NCBI RefSeq assembly: GCF_022024115.1
Contig: NZ_CP091792.1
Location: 1,054,001 to 1,118,000, forward strand
Direction of reading: 5' to 3'
Length of the DNA stretch: 64,000 nt
Origin: Prevotella communis
Lineage (GTDB): Bacteria > Bacteroidota > Bacteroidia > Bacteroidales > Bacteroidaceae
Shown: positions 27,549 through 35,994 of the stretch, piece by piece
How positions within the stretch are numbered: position 1 is the first letter of the stretch
Layout: each line of letters starts with the position of its first letter
Program-made: the position numbers and the translations under genes
The notes under the pieces: model-generated
Told to the model about the DNA's origin: nothing
Database searches by the model: none
Seen by the model: the letters and a program-made list of their open reading frames with translations, nothing else

Positions 27549-27556
27549 CAAAGGTA
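27549..27556 (-). promoter_or_regulatory. Orphan minus-strand promoter
   Basis: TACCTTTG pointing into the leader repeat, in the same orientation as the promoter at 61310-61317 relative to its repeat. A short non-coding transcript of about 170-190 bases would result. Confidence 0.5.
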
Positions 27557-27649
27557 CGAAGAATAACTACGCAAAACAATAGTTCTCCCCGGTTATTTTT
27601 AGGAGAATGCAAAATATTTTTAGTGAATTATTCTGGCCTGAACGGCTGT

Positions 27650-27841
27650 CCCTAACACACTAACGCCCTAACGCCCTCACATTAGGGTTTGTTAGTGTTA
27701 GGGTGTTGTTATGATTTATATTATATATTATATATATTATAATATATATAATATATAATATAAATATAATGTTGGTTGGGATTCCATTGTTATATTCCAA
27801 GAATTCAAATGTGAGTGTGTTAGGGTGTTAGGACGTTAGGG
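27650..27841. repeat. Inverted arrays of CCCTAACGC-like words around an AT-rich core
   Basis: Left arm 27650-27683 and the complement of right arm 27808-27841 agree at 28 of 34 positions and share the word register (CCCTAAC, then two variable bases). A third inverted copy (GTTAGTGTTAGGG) lies just inside the left arm. Confidence 0.8.
27714..27765. repeat. 52-bp perfect AT-only palindrome
   Basis: The two 26-base halves (27714-27739, 27740-27765) are exact reverse complements with no loop and contain only A and T. It would extrude readily as a cruciform. Confidence 0.92.
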
Positions 27842-27882
27842 TGCTGTTTTTAATGGGCCATGGCGAGAGGGTAGGATATAAC

Positions 27883-27912
27883 AAAAAAATGGATGTGCTT
27901 TTGCACATCCAT
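27883..27912 (-). terminator. Terminator of tRNA-Gln
   Basis: On the minus strand GGATGTGC-AAAA-GCACATCC followed by ATTTTTTT. Confidence 0.92.
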
Positions 27913-27916
27913 CTTT

Positions 27917-27990
27917 TGGTTGGGGTACCCGGACTCGAACCAGGAAAGGCAGGACCAGAATCTGCAGTGTTACCATTACACCATACCCCA
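27917..27990 (-). tRNA. tRNA-Gln (anticodon CTG), CCA encoded
   Basis: The cloverleaf folds on the minus strand: acceptor TGGGGTA with TACCCCA, D arm GTGT/ACAC, anticodon loop TTCTGGT giving CTG, T arm CCTGG-TTCGAGT-CCGGG, discriminator A, and CCA in the genome (27917-27919). The anticodon stem has an A-C mismatch at the position next to the loop. It has its own promoter (TACCTTTG at 28031-28038) and terminator. Confidence 0.95.
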
Positions 27991-28030
27991 ATTCCTTTGC
28001 ATCAAGTTGTCGTTTTCTCGATTGCGGGTG

Positions 28031-28038
28031 CAAAGGTA
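28031..28038 (-). promoter_or_regulatory. -7 element of tRNA-Gln
   Basis: TACCTTTG on the minus strand, about 40 bases upstream of the mature tRNA 5' end. Confidence 0.65.
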
Positions 28039-28132
28039 CGACTTTTTCTTGAATCTCCAAAACTTTTTGCAACTTTTTTTCAAAAAATCCGTAAAAATAT
28101 AGAGAAATCGTTGTGACTTCAGATAAATTTCG

Positions 28133-28140
28133 TATCTTTG
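28133..28140 (+). promoter_or_regulatory. -7 element of rsfS-ftsH
   Basis: TATCTTTG, 26 bases before the rsfS ATG. Confidence 0.7.
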
Positions 28141-28166
28141 CAATCAAAATACACATTATTATATAA

Positions 28167-28526
28167 ATGGAACAAACAAAGAAATTAGTAAACGTAATTA
28201 TAGAGGGAATACAAGAAAAAAAAGGTTCACAGATTGTAGTGGCCGACTTGAGTGAGATAGAAGGCACTATCTGTAAGAATTTCATTATTTGTCAGGGTAA
28301 CTCGCCTGCACAGGTGGAGGCTATTACTGAGAGTATTGCTGAGATGGCACGTAAGAAGTTGGGCGAGAAGCCTGCTCACGTGGTGGGTCTGGAGAACGCC
28401 CAGTGGGTGGCTATGGACTATACCGACGTGATGGCGCACGTGTTTCTGCCCGATGTACGCGAGTACTACGACCTGGAGCATCTGTGGGAGGATGCACCAG
28501 TGGAATATGTCCCAGATTTAGACTAA
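28167..28526 (+). CDS. rsfS: Ribosomal silencing factor RsfS
   Basis: Binds uL14 of the large ribosomal subunit and blocks subunit joining when nutrients are scarce. The 119 residues match the Iojap/RsfS family: IIEGIQEKKGSQIVVADLSE, NFIICQGNSPAQVEAI, and WVAMDYTDVMAHVFLPDVREYYDLEHLW near the C terminus. It lies 19 bases upstream of ftsH and shares its promoter, a common pairing in Bacteroidota. Confidence 0.95.
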   Translation: MEQTKKLVNVIIEGIQEKKGSQIVVADLSEIEGTICKNFIICQGNSPAQVEAITESIAEMARKKLGEKPAHVVGLENAQWVAMDYTDVMAHVFLPDVREYYDLEHLWEDAPVEYVPDLD

Positions 28527-28545
28527 ATGCACATAACTATATTGT

Positions 28546-30612
28546 ATGGATCAGAATCAAAACCCGAACAATAATCAGCCGAAGATGCCCAGGTTTAATA
28601 TGAACTGGGTGTATCTGCTCGTGATTGCTGCCCTGGCATTCTTCTATTTTTCAAACGGAACCGGTGGCCTACAGGAGCAGGGCAATACGCAGGGTCAGGC
28701 TTCGTATAGCGAGTTCAAGAACTTCGTGAAGAATGGCTACGCCAACCGTATCGTGGCCAACAAGAGTACGGAGACGCTGAAGATGTATGTGAAGCCCGAC
28801 AGTATTCAGGCTGTGTTTCATAAGACTACGGCGACAACAGGCACGGAGCCTTACCTGAGCGTGGAGTATGGCAGCAATGCCAAGGTGGAGGAATTTGTAG
28901 ACTCTGCCCGCGCACGTGGCTACTTCACGGGTAAGTTTGACTACGAGCACGAGGCCAGCAATGGCATCCTGAGCTTTATCATCACCAGTCTGCTGCCTAT
29001 CTTCTTTCTGGTATTCCTGTGGATGTTCTTCATGCGCAGGATGGGCGGCGGTGGCGGCATGGGTGCCGGCATCTTCAACGTGGGCAAGAGCAAGGCCAAG
29101 ATGTACGAGAAGGGTGGTGAACTGGGTATCACCTTCAAGGATGTGGCTGGTCAGGCTGGTGCCAAGCAGGAGATTCAGGAGATTGTGGATTTTCTGAAGA
29201 ACCCGCAGAAATATACGGACCTGGGTGGTAAGATACCCAAGGGTGCCCTGCTGGTAGGTCCTCCGGGAACAGGTAAGACACTGTTGGCCAAGGCCGTGGC
29301 AGGCGAGGCCGGCGTACCGTTCTTCTCGATGAGTGGTTCTGACTTTGTAGAAATGTTCGTGGGTGTGGGCGCGTCGCGTGTGCGAGACCTGTTCCAGCAG
29401 GCTAAGGCCAAGAGCCCTTGTATCATCTTCATCGACGAGATTGATGCCGTGGGCCGTGCCCGTTCGAAGAACCCTGCCATGGGTGGTAATGATGAGCGCG
29501 AGAACACGCTGAACGCCCTGCTGACGGAGATGGACGGTTTCGGCACGAACAGCGGTGTGATTATCCTGGCAGCTACCAACCGTGTGGATATGCTCGACTC
29601 GGCCCTGCTGCGTGCCGGTCGTTTTGACCGACAGATTCACGTGGACCTGCCCGACCTCAACGAGCGTAAGGAGGTGTTCATGGTGCATCTGCAGCCCCTG
29701 AAGCTCGACGAGACGGTGGATGTGGACTTCCTGGCACGTCAGACGCCTGGTTTCTCGGGTGCCGATATCGCGAATGTATGTAATGAGGCAGCGCTGATTG
29801 CTGCTCGTCATGATAGTCAGAAGGTGGGCAAGCAGGACTTCCTGGATGCTGTGGATCGTATCATCGGTGGTTTGGAGAAGAAGACGAAGGTGATGACGGA
29901 GGCCGAGAAGCGTTCTATCGCTATCCATGAAGCTGGTCACGCTACCATTTCATGGTTTACACAGTATGCTAACCCCTTGGTGAAGGTGAGCATCGTGCCA
30001 CGTGGACAGGCGCTGGGTGCTGCCTGGTATCTGCCTGAGGAGCGTGTGCTGCAGACCAAGGAGGCGATGCTCGACGAGATGTGCTCGCTGCTGGGCGGAC
30101 GTGCTGCCGAGGAACTCTTCGTGGGTACTATCTCTACAGGCGCAATGAACGATCTGGAGCGCACCACCAAACAGGCTTATGGCATGATTGCTTATGCCGG
30201 TATGGGTGAGCAGTTGCCTAACATCTGTTATTATAATAATGCGGAGTATCAGTTCCAGCGTCCTTATTCGGAGACAACGGCCAAACTCATTGATGATGAG
30301 GTGCTGAAGATGATCAACGAACAGTATGCGCGTGCCAAGCAGATACTGACAGAGCATGCCGAGGGTCACGCCCAGTTGGCTCAGCTCCTGGTGGAGCGTG
30401 AGGTGATCTTTGCCGAGGATGTGGAGCGCATCTTTGGCAAGCGTCCCTGGACCAGTCGTGCTGATGAGCTCCTGGAGGCTCAGATGCGTGCCGAGGCCGA
30501 GAAGATGGCTGAGGAGCGCACCAAGCAGCTGGAAGCGCAGCAGCAGGAAGCCAAGGCGCTGGATGCCAAGGATACTGAAGAGTCGAAAGATACAGAAGGG
30601 AATGAGGCTTAG
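28546..30612 (+). CDS. ftsH: ATP-dependent zinc metalloprotease FtsH
   Basis: Membrane-anchored AAA+ protease for quality control of membrane and regulatory proteins. The 688 residues have two membrane helices ([35 protein letters not shown]), Walker A GPPGTGKT near residue 238, [11 protein letters not shown], the second region of homology around [21 protein letters not shown], and the zinc motif HEAGH near 461. The C-terminal tail is long and rich in Glu, Ala and Gln. A hairpin spans the stop codon, so termination is tightly linked to the gene end. Confidence 0.98.
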   Translation: MDQNQNPNNNQPKMPRFNMNWVYLLVIAALAFFYFSNGTGGLQEQGNTQGQASYSEFKNFVKNGYANRIVANKSTETLKMYVKPDSIQAVFHKTTATTGTEPYLSVEYGSNAKVEEFVDSARARGYFTGKFDYEHEASNGILSFIITSLLPIFFLVFLWMFFMRRMGGGGGMGAGIFNVGKSKAKMYEKGGELGITFKDVAGQAGAKQEIQEIVDFLKNPQKYTDLGGKIPKGALLVGPPGTGKTLLAKAVAGEAGVPFFSMSGSDFVEMFVGVGASRVRDLFQQAKAKSPCIIFIDEIDAVGRARSKNPAMGGNDERENTLNALLTEMDGFGTNSGVIILAATNRVDMLDSALLRAGRFDRQIHVDLPDLNERKEVFMVHLQPLKLDETVDVDFLARQTPGFSGADIANVCNEAALIAARHDSQKVGKQDFLDAVDRIIGGLEKKTKVMTEAEKRSIAIHEAGHATISWFTQYANPLVKVSIVPRGQALGAAWYLPEERVLQTKEAMLDEMCSLLGGRAAEELFVGTISTGAMNDLERTTKQAYGMIAYAGMGEQLPNICYYNNAEYQFQRPYSETTAKLIDDEVLKMINEQYARAKQILTEHAEGHAQLAQLLVEREVIFAEDVERIFGKRPWTSRADELLEAQMRAEAEKMAEERTKQLEAQQQEAKALDAKDTEESKDTEGNEA

Positions 30613-30631
30613 GATTCAGCCTCATTCCTTT
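30599..30631 (+). terminator. Hairpin spanning the ftsH stop codon
   Basis: GGAATGAGGCT (30599-30609) pairs with AGCCTCATTCC (30618-30628), followed by TTT; the TAG stop lies in the loop. Confidence 0.75.
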
Positions 30632-30667
30632 ACCAATAACTAACTAAAATTTTCAAACCTAAAACCT

Positions 30668-32842
30668 ATGAAGTTAAAACTAATCGCACTGTTTTTGTTG
30701 ATTGGTGCAAGTCAGGTGCTGCATGCACAAACCACAGACCAAGTTCCTGTTGGCGATACCGTCTATTTGTATAACCCTGCAAACGAGAAGTTCTTTGTTG
30801 GTGAGAACCAGTATAAGACGCAGGCCAGTCTGTCTGCGAATCATGCCTATAAGGTTGTGGTGAACAAATATCTTGACCAGAACAACCAATGGGATGGTAA
30901 GACCTACGTGATGACGGACTCCGTAGAGGCTGGTAACTATGGTTTCAGCTATCGCAACATTTTCATTGATGCAATAGACTGTGTTGTCTGGGTGGATCAA
31001 TCAGAGAGGTCGGAATTTAGTGACTATCTGTGGGAAATCGTTCCTTCCAAGACGATGAAGGGTGCTTTCAATATCTATCCTGCAGAAGCGAACAATGCCT
31101 ATAAACATAGCAATATGCCTGACAGATGGCTGGGATGCTGTGATACCACGGCTCTGGAATATCCGTTGGTATCGTTGGTGAAGACAACTGATCCCAAGGC
31201 ATCTATCGATTGGACCTTCGTGCCTATGGCTCAAGGTGACAAGATGTTGGCTGAGCGTCATAAGGCATTGGCACAGAAGCGTCTGGCACTCCTCACGGGT
31301 GGAAAGCCGGTGACGAGTGAACTGAGCATCACGCCACTGCTGGTCAATCCCCAGTTCTCTGATTCCAAGGCAAGTGGCTGGCATACCACGTTTGACGTGA
31401 AGCGGGGTACCGTGACATGGTGTGGTGGTGACCAGTCGAATCCATGTGCAGAAGCATGGCAGTGTAACTTCGATTTCTGTCAGAAGTTGGAGGGAATGCC
31501 AACGGGTTTGTATAAGGTAGACATGCAGGCGTTCGCCAGAACCAATGAGCCCAGGTTTGCATGGTATGAGCGCGACTCGGCCTTTATCAGCACCGTGATC
31601 TATGCGAATGAGGCAGAATTGCCCGTGCACAACCTGATGCGCAACACGTTCCCCAACAGGAATGACTATGACTTCCTGCGACCAGCCATCGACGGCACCA
31701 ACAAGGCTGCATGGGAGACCGTAGAGGGCTCTTATGTCCTCAATAATCTGCGTGCTACGTCGTTGGCCTTTGCCAAGGGACTCTTCGACCAGAGCATCTA
31801 TTGCTATGTGGGTGATGGCACGCTGCAAGTGGGCATCAAGGAACCTATCGTGCGCAATGGTGCGTGGTCGGCATGGGATAATCTGAGAATTACTTATTTG
31901 CCAGAGACCAAGGAGAATTACGCGAAGGCCATCAGATATCATGTGGAGAAGGCTAAAGAGATAGAGAAAATAGCCAAGACGATGAAGGGTGTAGATGTAA
32001 AGTCTCTCACGAAGGCACTCTCTGGTATAGAGAAACTGTTGAAACAGGGCTCTGTCAGTCAGTTGCGCGACAGGCTGGCGCTGATCAATAAGGCGATGAA
32101 GCGTACCAGGGAGGCCATGCTTGCCAGTCTGCATTTTGCAGCCCCCATGCAGGTGACATCCATGAATCCCACAGTGGACAAAAGGCGCCAGGAACTGAAT
32201 CGTATCCATACGTTGGGCCTGTCGTACCTTACCCTGGGGGCAATGGCGGAGAAGGATCAGAATATGGAACTCTCGTTGAAATACTTTCAGTCTGCAAGTG
32301 ACTTGTATGCTGCTTATCCAGATGCTTTCTATCGTCAGCTCATTGCTGTGGCAAGAGTCATATACTACCAGCAGCTTGCTGCAGAACATGGGGATGAGGC
32401 TGCAAATACCGTGGTGACGTTGATAGAGCGTTTGGAGCCTTATAACACCAATGCTATTCTAAAAGAACTGGATAATATCTATCCGAAGGCTGGCGAATTG
32501 CTGTCTGTCCAAAAGAATTATTCAAAGGCAGAGGAGATATATATAAAGGCTGCCAACCTCAGTTTGAGACTTGGTAATATAGAGGAACTTGCCAATCGTT
32601 TTAATATGTTGGCCTACTGCTTAGCCTATCAGGAAAAATATGACGAAGCCTTGGAGATCATCGATTCGGCCATAAAGAAGCAGCCTCAGGATGCAAACCT
32701 CTATGACAGTAAGGGTGAGTTCTACTTGATGAAGGGTGATAAGAAAAATGCGCGCAAGATGTGGAAGCAGGTCATCACCCTTGATCCCGATTTCCCACAG
32801 AAACATGAAACGGTACTCTATCAGAAACTGATAAAGAAATAA
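30668..32842 (+). CDS. Secreted protein with C-terminal TPR repeats, function unknown
   Basis: The 724-residue protein begins with a signal peptide (MKLKLIALFLLIGASQVLHA, cut before QTTDQVP). The N-terminal 200 residues (VGDTVYLYNPANEKFFVGEN, VWVDQSE..., WTFVPM) resemble the beta-trefoil-like modules placed before sandwich domains in Prevotella secreted proteins. A central galactose-binding-like domain follows (about 220-410, LVNPQFSDSKASGWHTTF, WSAWDNLRITYLPE), then a helical region and tetratricopeptide repeats (about 510-720) ending with DANLYDSKGEFYLMKGDKKNA. No catalytic motif is recognised. A scaffold or binding role at the cell surface or periplasm is inferred. No promoter was recognised in the short gap after ftsH. 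Confidence 0.75.
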   Translation: MKLKLIALFLLIGASQVLHAQTTDQVPVGDTVYLYNPANEKFFVGENQYKTQASLSANHAYKVVVNKYLDQNNQWDGKTYVMTDSVEAGNYGFSYRNIFIDAIDCVVWVDQSERSEFSDYLWEIVPSKTMKGAFNIYPAEANNAYKHSNMPDRWLGCCDTTALEYPLVSLVKTTDPKASIDWTFVPMAQGDKMLAERHKALAQKRLALLTGGKPVTSELSITPLLVNPQFSDSKASGWHTTFDVKRGTVTWCGGDQSNPCAEAWQCNFDFCQKLEGMPTGLYKVDMQAFARTNEPRFAWYERDSAFISTVIYANEAELPVHNLMRNTFPNRNDYDFLRPAIDGTNKAAWETVEGSYVLNNLRATSLAFAKGLFDQSIYCYVGDGTLQVGIKEPIVRNGAWSAWDNLRITYLPETKENYAKAIRYHVEKAKEIEKIAKTMKGVDVKSLTKALSGIEKLLKQGSVSQLRDRLALINKAMKRTREAMLASLHFAAPMQVTSMNPTVDKRRQELNRIHTLGLSYLTLGAMAEKDQNMELSLKYFQSASDLYAAYPDAFYRQLIAVARVIYYQQLAAEHGDEAANTVVTLIERLEPYNTNAILKELDNIYPKAGELLSVQKNYSKAEEIYIKAANLSLRLGNIEELANRFNMLAYCLAYQEKYDEALEIIDSAIKKQPQDANLYDSKGEFYLMKGDKKNARKMWKQVITLDPDFPQKHETVLYQKLIKK

Positions 32843-32864
32843 ATTCGTTTTTTTGCAATTTAGG

Positions 32865-32988
32865 GGTGTTTGCAAGCGCCCGTCCTTGTTCGGCAGACAA
32901 GCGTCTGGCTTTGTCGGTGCCTTGGACGACGAGAAAAACAATATGCTGACGCCGCAAATAGGTTGGCTGGTGCGTGCCCGTGAGTGAA
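32865..32988. other. Orphan GC-richer segment
   Basis: In an otherwise AT-rich gap (32843-33056) this piece has coding-like base composition and the words GCAGACAAGCGTCTGGC and CCGCAAATAGGTTGGCTGG, but only short reading frames. It may be a decayed gene fragment or a copy of a dispersed repeat; no second copy is present in the window. Confidence 0.35.
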
Positions 32989-33027
32989 TTTTCTTGGTGT
33001 AATTGTGCAACTTTCAAAAAAATGTTG

Positions 33028-33035
33028 TATTTTTG
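33028..33035 (+). promoter_or_regulatory. -7 element of cdsA
   Basis: TATTTTTG, 21 bases before the ATG at 33057. Confidence 0.6.
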
Positions 33036-33056
33036 CACCAAGAAAACGTGAATAAT

Positions 33057-33896
33057 ATGAAAAACTTTATTGTTAGAACCATCACAGGCGTATTTTTCGT
33101 CGCCGCTATCGTGGTCAGTTTTCTGAATCCGATGGCTATGGTCTTCCTGTTTGCGCTGGTCACTGGCCTGACTATCTGGGAGTTCTGCGGACTGGTGAAC
33201 GAGCGTCCCTATGTGCAGGTGAACCAGTTTATCTCGACGGTGGCAGGCGTGTATCTGTTTCTGGCGATGGCAGGCCACTGCAGCGGATACGTGAATACGG
33301 ACACTGTGTTTATACCTTATCTGATAACCATCGTCTATCTGCTGATAGCAGAGCTATACCTGAAGGCAAAGGATCCTATCAACAACTGGGCCTACACGAT
33401 GTTGCCACAGATGTATATCGCCCTGCCATTCTCTATGCTTAATGTGCTGGCATTCCCCCAGGCAGGCAGCTACTCGTTTGTGTTGCCCTTGAGTGTGTTC
33501 GTGTTCCTTTGGATGAACGATACGGGTGCTTATCTCTGTGGCTCACTTCTGGGACGTCATAAGCTCTTCCCAAGGGTTTCGCCAGGCAAGAGTTGGGAAG
33601 GTAGCATCGGTGGTGGCCTACTGGTTGTAGGCGTGGCAATACTGATTTGGTGGCTGCTTGAACAGACTCAACAGCACAGCGACTTGGATATGTGGCAATG
33701 GGCTGGACTGGGCCTTACTGTCGTGGTGTTTGGCACGTGGGGCGACTTGGTGGAGAGTCTGCTGAAACGCACGCTGGGTATCAAGGATAGTGGTAACATC
33801 CTGCCTGGTCATGGAGGTATGCTGGACCGCTTCGATTCTTCGCTTCTGGCTATCCCTGCGGCAGTGGTTTACCTGTTTACTATCTCGCTGATGTAA
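33057..33896 (+). CDS. cdsA: Phosphatidate cytidylyltransferase
   Basis: Makes CDP-diacylglycerol from phosphatidate and CTP for phospholipid synthesis; inner membrane. The 279 residues have about eight hydrophobic helices and the family signature near the C terminus: GDLVESLLKRTLGIKDSG and LPGHGGMLDRFDSSL. The start at 33057 (MKNFIVRT) is used because the frame upstream crosses the promoter. The following barrel gene is 85 bases downstream. Confidence 0.95.
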   Translation: MKNFIVRTITGVFFVAAIVVSFLNPMAMVFLFALVTGLTIWEFCGLVNERPYVQVNQFISTVAGVYLFLAMAGHCSGYVNTDTVFIPYLITIVYLLIAELYLKAKDPINNWAYTMLPQMYIALPFSMLNVLAFPQAGSYSFVLPLSVFVFLWMNDTGAYLCGSLLGRHKLFPRVSPGKSWEGSIGGGLLVVGVAILIWWLLEQTQQHSDLDMWQWAGLGLTVVVFGTWGDLVESLLKRTLGIKDSGNILPGHGGMLDRFDSSLLAIPAAVVYLFTISLM

Positions 33897-33981
33897 AAAA
33901 GTCTTTAGAAAACTTGCATAATTCAAAAAAAACTTGTTATTTTGCACTTAGTTTTAAACATTAACCTAAATAGTTAAAGAA

Positions 33982-34587
33982 ATGATGAAGAAATTTTTAG
34001 TGGCTATTGTAGCCGTGCTGTTTGCAGCACCTTCGTTCGCTCAGTACAGCAGCGGTGGTTTTTCTTTGAGTGAGAGTACTGTATATTATGGTGCACGCGT
34101 TGGTTTGAACGTAGGTTGGATCAGCGGTGATGTTGATGGCTACGGTGCAAAGGCAGGCATGAACATCGGTGGTGTGCTGGGTCTGCGTGTTAGCGACGCT
34201 ACACCTGTATTCCTGGAGTCTGGTCTTTATTTTGCTATGCAGGGTGCCAAGGATGGTAAGGATGAGATAAACCTGAACTATCTGGAAATTCCTCTGCTGA
34301 TTAAGTACGGCGTGCAGGTTACTGATGATATCGCCCTGTTGCCTTATCTGGGTCCTACCTTCGGACTGGGTATCAGTGGTAAGATTAAGCCCGGTAGCAC
34401 TGGTTCATTCTCAAGCGATGGTGGTTTCAACCGTCCTGATGTAGGTATCAAATTCGGTTGCGGTGCTGAGTACAACAAGCTGTATCTGGAGACAGGTCTG
34501 AAGTTTGGTGTGACCAACATCCTGGATGATGACAACGATGCTGCACACAATGGTGCATGGTATCTCAACTTCGGTGTGAACTTCTAA
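33982..34587 (+). CDS. Small outer-membrane beta-barrel protein (PorT/OMP_b-brl type)
   Basis: The 201-residue protein has a signal peptide (MMKKFLVAIVAVLFAAPSFA before QYSSGG) and a single small barrel: alternating strands with GARVGLNVGWISGD, SDATPVFLESGLYFAMQGA, LEIPLLIKYGV and the closing strand WYLNFGVNF with terminal Phe. It is of the porin-like OMP_b-brl family; no partner or ligand can be inferred. Two adjacent ATG codons (33982, 33985) are both possible starts. Upstream, a TTATTTTG word replaces the usual -7 box. A strong bidirectional terminator follows. Confidence 0.85.
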   Translation: MMKKFLVAIVAVLFAAPSFAQYSSGGFSLSESTVYYGARVGLNVGWISGDVDGYGAKAGMNIGGVLGLRVSDATPVFLESGLYFAMQGAKDGKDEINLNYLEIPLLIKYGVQVTDDIALLPYLGPTFGLGISGKIKPGSTGSFSSDGGFNRPDVGIKFGCGAEYNKLYLETGLKFGVTNILDDDNDAAHNGAWYLNFGVNF

Positions 34588-34610
34588 TATCACTCCATAT
34601 ACAAAAAAAG

Positions 34611-34639
34611 AAAGCCTGCTCAGTCGAGCAGGCTTTTCT
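34611..34639. terminator. Bidirectional terminator between the barrel gene and dacB
   Basis: AAGCCTGCTC-AGTC-GAGCAGGCTT (arms 34612-34621, 34626-34635) with A and T tracts. Confidence 0.92.
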
Positions 34640-34655
34640 TATATTTTCTGACTGC

Positions 34656-35876
34656 TTATTCACATAGGATGTCGCAAATCTTATCTTGATAGTTGCGGGC
34701 AGCCTTGCCACTGAGTGCGCCCTGATTAATTATGGAAAAGCAGAGACGATGGCCGTTGGAGGCGGTGCAGTAGCCTGCCAGGGAGATGATACCGGTGAGT
34801 GTGCCGGTCTTAGCCTGCACATTACCTTCGGCATGGGTATCAATCATACGCTTCTTGAGGGTGCCGTCCTCGCCGGCAACAGGCAGTGAGGGCAACAGGT
34901 GTTGATAGATGGGCTTATGCTGATAGGCATAACGCAGGAGGCGCAGCAAGCACTCGGCAGAGAGGTAGTTGTAGAGCGACAGTCCACTGCCGTCGGCCAA
35001 CTTATAGCGACTGCTGTTCAGACCTGCACGTTCCATCAGGGCTTTCTCCTGACGCTGGGCGTAGAGTGCCTTTCCTGGATGGTTGCTGTGGGCGGCAATC
35101 TGATAGTACATCGACTCGGCATAGAGGTTGTCACTATCTTTCATCATGCGCAGCAGTATCTGGTCTATAGAGGTTTTGTGCTGACTCAGCAGGGTGGCGT
35201 CCTCGTCAACCTTACCTTCCCTGATGGTGATATCCTGCAGCACGATATCATAGCGTGACAGGGCGTTGATAAACTGCAGGAGGAAGTTGTCCTTACGATC
35301 TACGAGAAGTGGCGACAGGGTGGGGTTGTCGTCGTCCCAGCACCAGCCTTCGCCCCATTTCAGGGTGTCTTTCAGCGTGTTGTCGGCGATGATACTGCCA
35401 CAGATGGTGTCTATACCCTGCTGCTTGACGCTCTGAGCAAAGGCGTCAAGGTCGCCATAGGAGAACGAGGGGTCGAGGCCACCTACGCAATAGAGGTTAC
35501 CCTGAAGGGTGTGGTCGGTTATGTCTCCTTTATAATATAAAGATGTGGTATAGTGATAATTGGTGCCCAGATAGTCGAGAGCTGTGATGGCCGTGACCAG
35601 TTTCATGGTAGAGGCAGGACGCAGGAGCTGTCGCTGGTTCATGCCAAACAGCTGACAGTCGTCTGTGAGGTCCCATACCATCAGCCCCAGTTGGGTATAG
35701 TCCAGCAATGGGTCGCGCATCATGGAGTCCAGCTGGCTCTGCATCTGCTGAGGCCAGGGCAGTTGTAGTTCGGTAGTGTCGGATGTGGCGGCTGGTTCGC
35801 TGACTATCTGTTCCGTTTGGGCATAGAGCGAAACTGACAGTAACCAGAATAAGCCTAAAATAGTTCTTTTCTTCAT
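34656..35876 (-). CDS. dacB: D-alanyl-D-alanine carboxypeptidase/endopeptidase (PBP4 family)
   Basis: Periplasmic peptidase S13 that trims or opens peptidoglycan cross-links. The 406 residues have a signal peptide (ending SLYA), the SxxK motif with Ser89 and Lys92 in RPASTMKLV, the SxN motif in KDSDNLYAESMY and the KTG motif in VQAKTGTLTG. It is shorter than E. coli PBP4 but typical for Bacteroidota. It is a single-gene unit, divergent from nadB. Confidence 0.93.
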   Translation of the reverse strand: MKKRTILGLFWLLSVSLYAQTEQIVSEPAATSDTTELQLPWPQQMQSQLDSMMRDPLLDYTQLGLMVWDLTDDCQLFGMNQRQLLRPASTMKLVTAITALDYLGTNYHYTTSLYYKGDITDHTLQGNLYCVGGLDPSFSYGDLDAFAQSVKQQGIDTICGSIIADNTLKDTLKWGEGWCWDDDNPTLSPLLVDRKDNFLLQFINALSRYDIVLQDITIREGKVDEDATLLSQHKTSIDQILLRMMKDSDNLYAESMYYQIAAHSNHPGKALYAQRQEKALMERAGLNSSRYKLADGSGLSLYNYLSAECLLRLLRYAYQHKPIYQHLLPSLPVAGEDGTLKKRMIDTHAEGNVQAKTGTLTGIISLAGYCTASNGHRLCFSIINQGALSGKAARNYQDKICDILCE

Positions 35877-35884
35877 AATTGATG

Positions 35885-35892
35885 CAAAGATA
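35885..35892 (-). promoter_or_regulatory. -7 element of dacB
   Basis: TATCTTTG on the minus strand, eight bases before the dacB ATG; another very short leader. Confidence 0.65.
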
Positions 35893-35967
35893 TAAAATTA
35901 TTGTGAATTATGGGCTCCCCTTTATCGCTTTTTTAGAAAAAAGAATTATGAATTATGAATTATTTTG

Positions 35968-35975
35968 TACCTTTG
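35968..35975 (+). promoter_or_regulatory. -7 element of nadB
   Basis: TACCTTTG, 19 bases before the ATG at 35995. Confidence 0.7.
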
Positions 35976-35994
35976 CACCATTAATTTGATTTGT

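Larger units (their letters stand above)
27354..27916. other. Gene-free stretch rich in repeats
   Basis: From left to right: tandem CGTCGTTTCTC units (27391-27449); a structured GC-rich part containing palindromic words such as GAGCCGGGCTC; a minus-strand TACCTTTG promoter (27549-27556); a large inverted repeat of CCCTAACGC-like words around a 52-bp AT palindrome (27650-27841); and the terminator of the tRNA. A minus-strand reading frame crosses part of it but shows no protein-like conservation that I recognise. Confidence 0.75.

Noticed and set aside
27142..27612. 156-residue minus-strand frame across the leader repeat
   Set aside because: It spans promoter, repeat and the end of metY. Composition is dictated by the repeat and no domain is seen, so I treat the locus as non-coding.
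27650..27841. Telomere-like CCCTAA repeats
   Set aside because: The resemblance is only in the word; the arms are inverted within a circular-type bacterial context, and nothing suggests a linear end.
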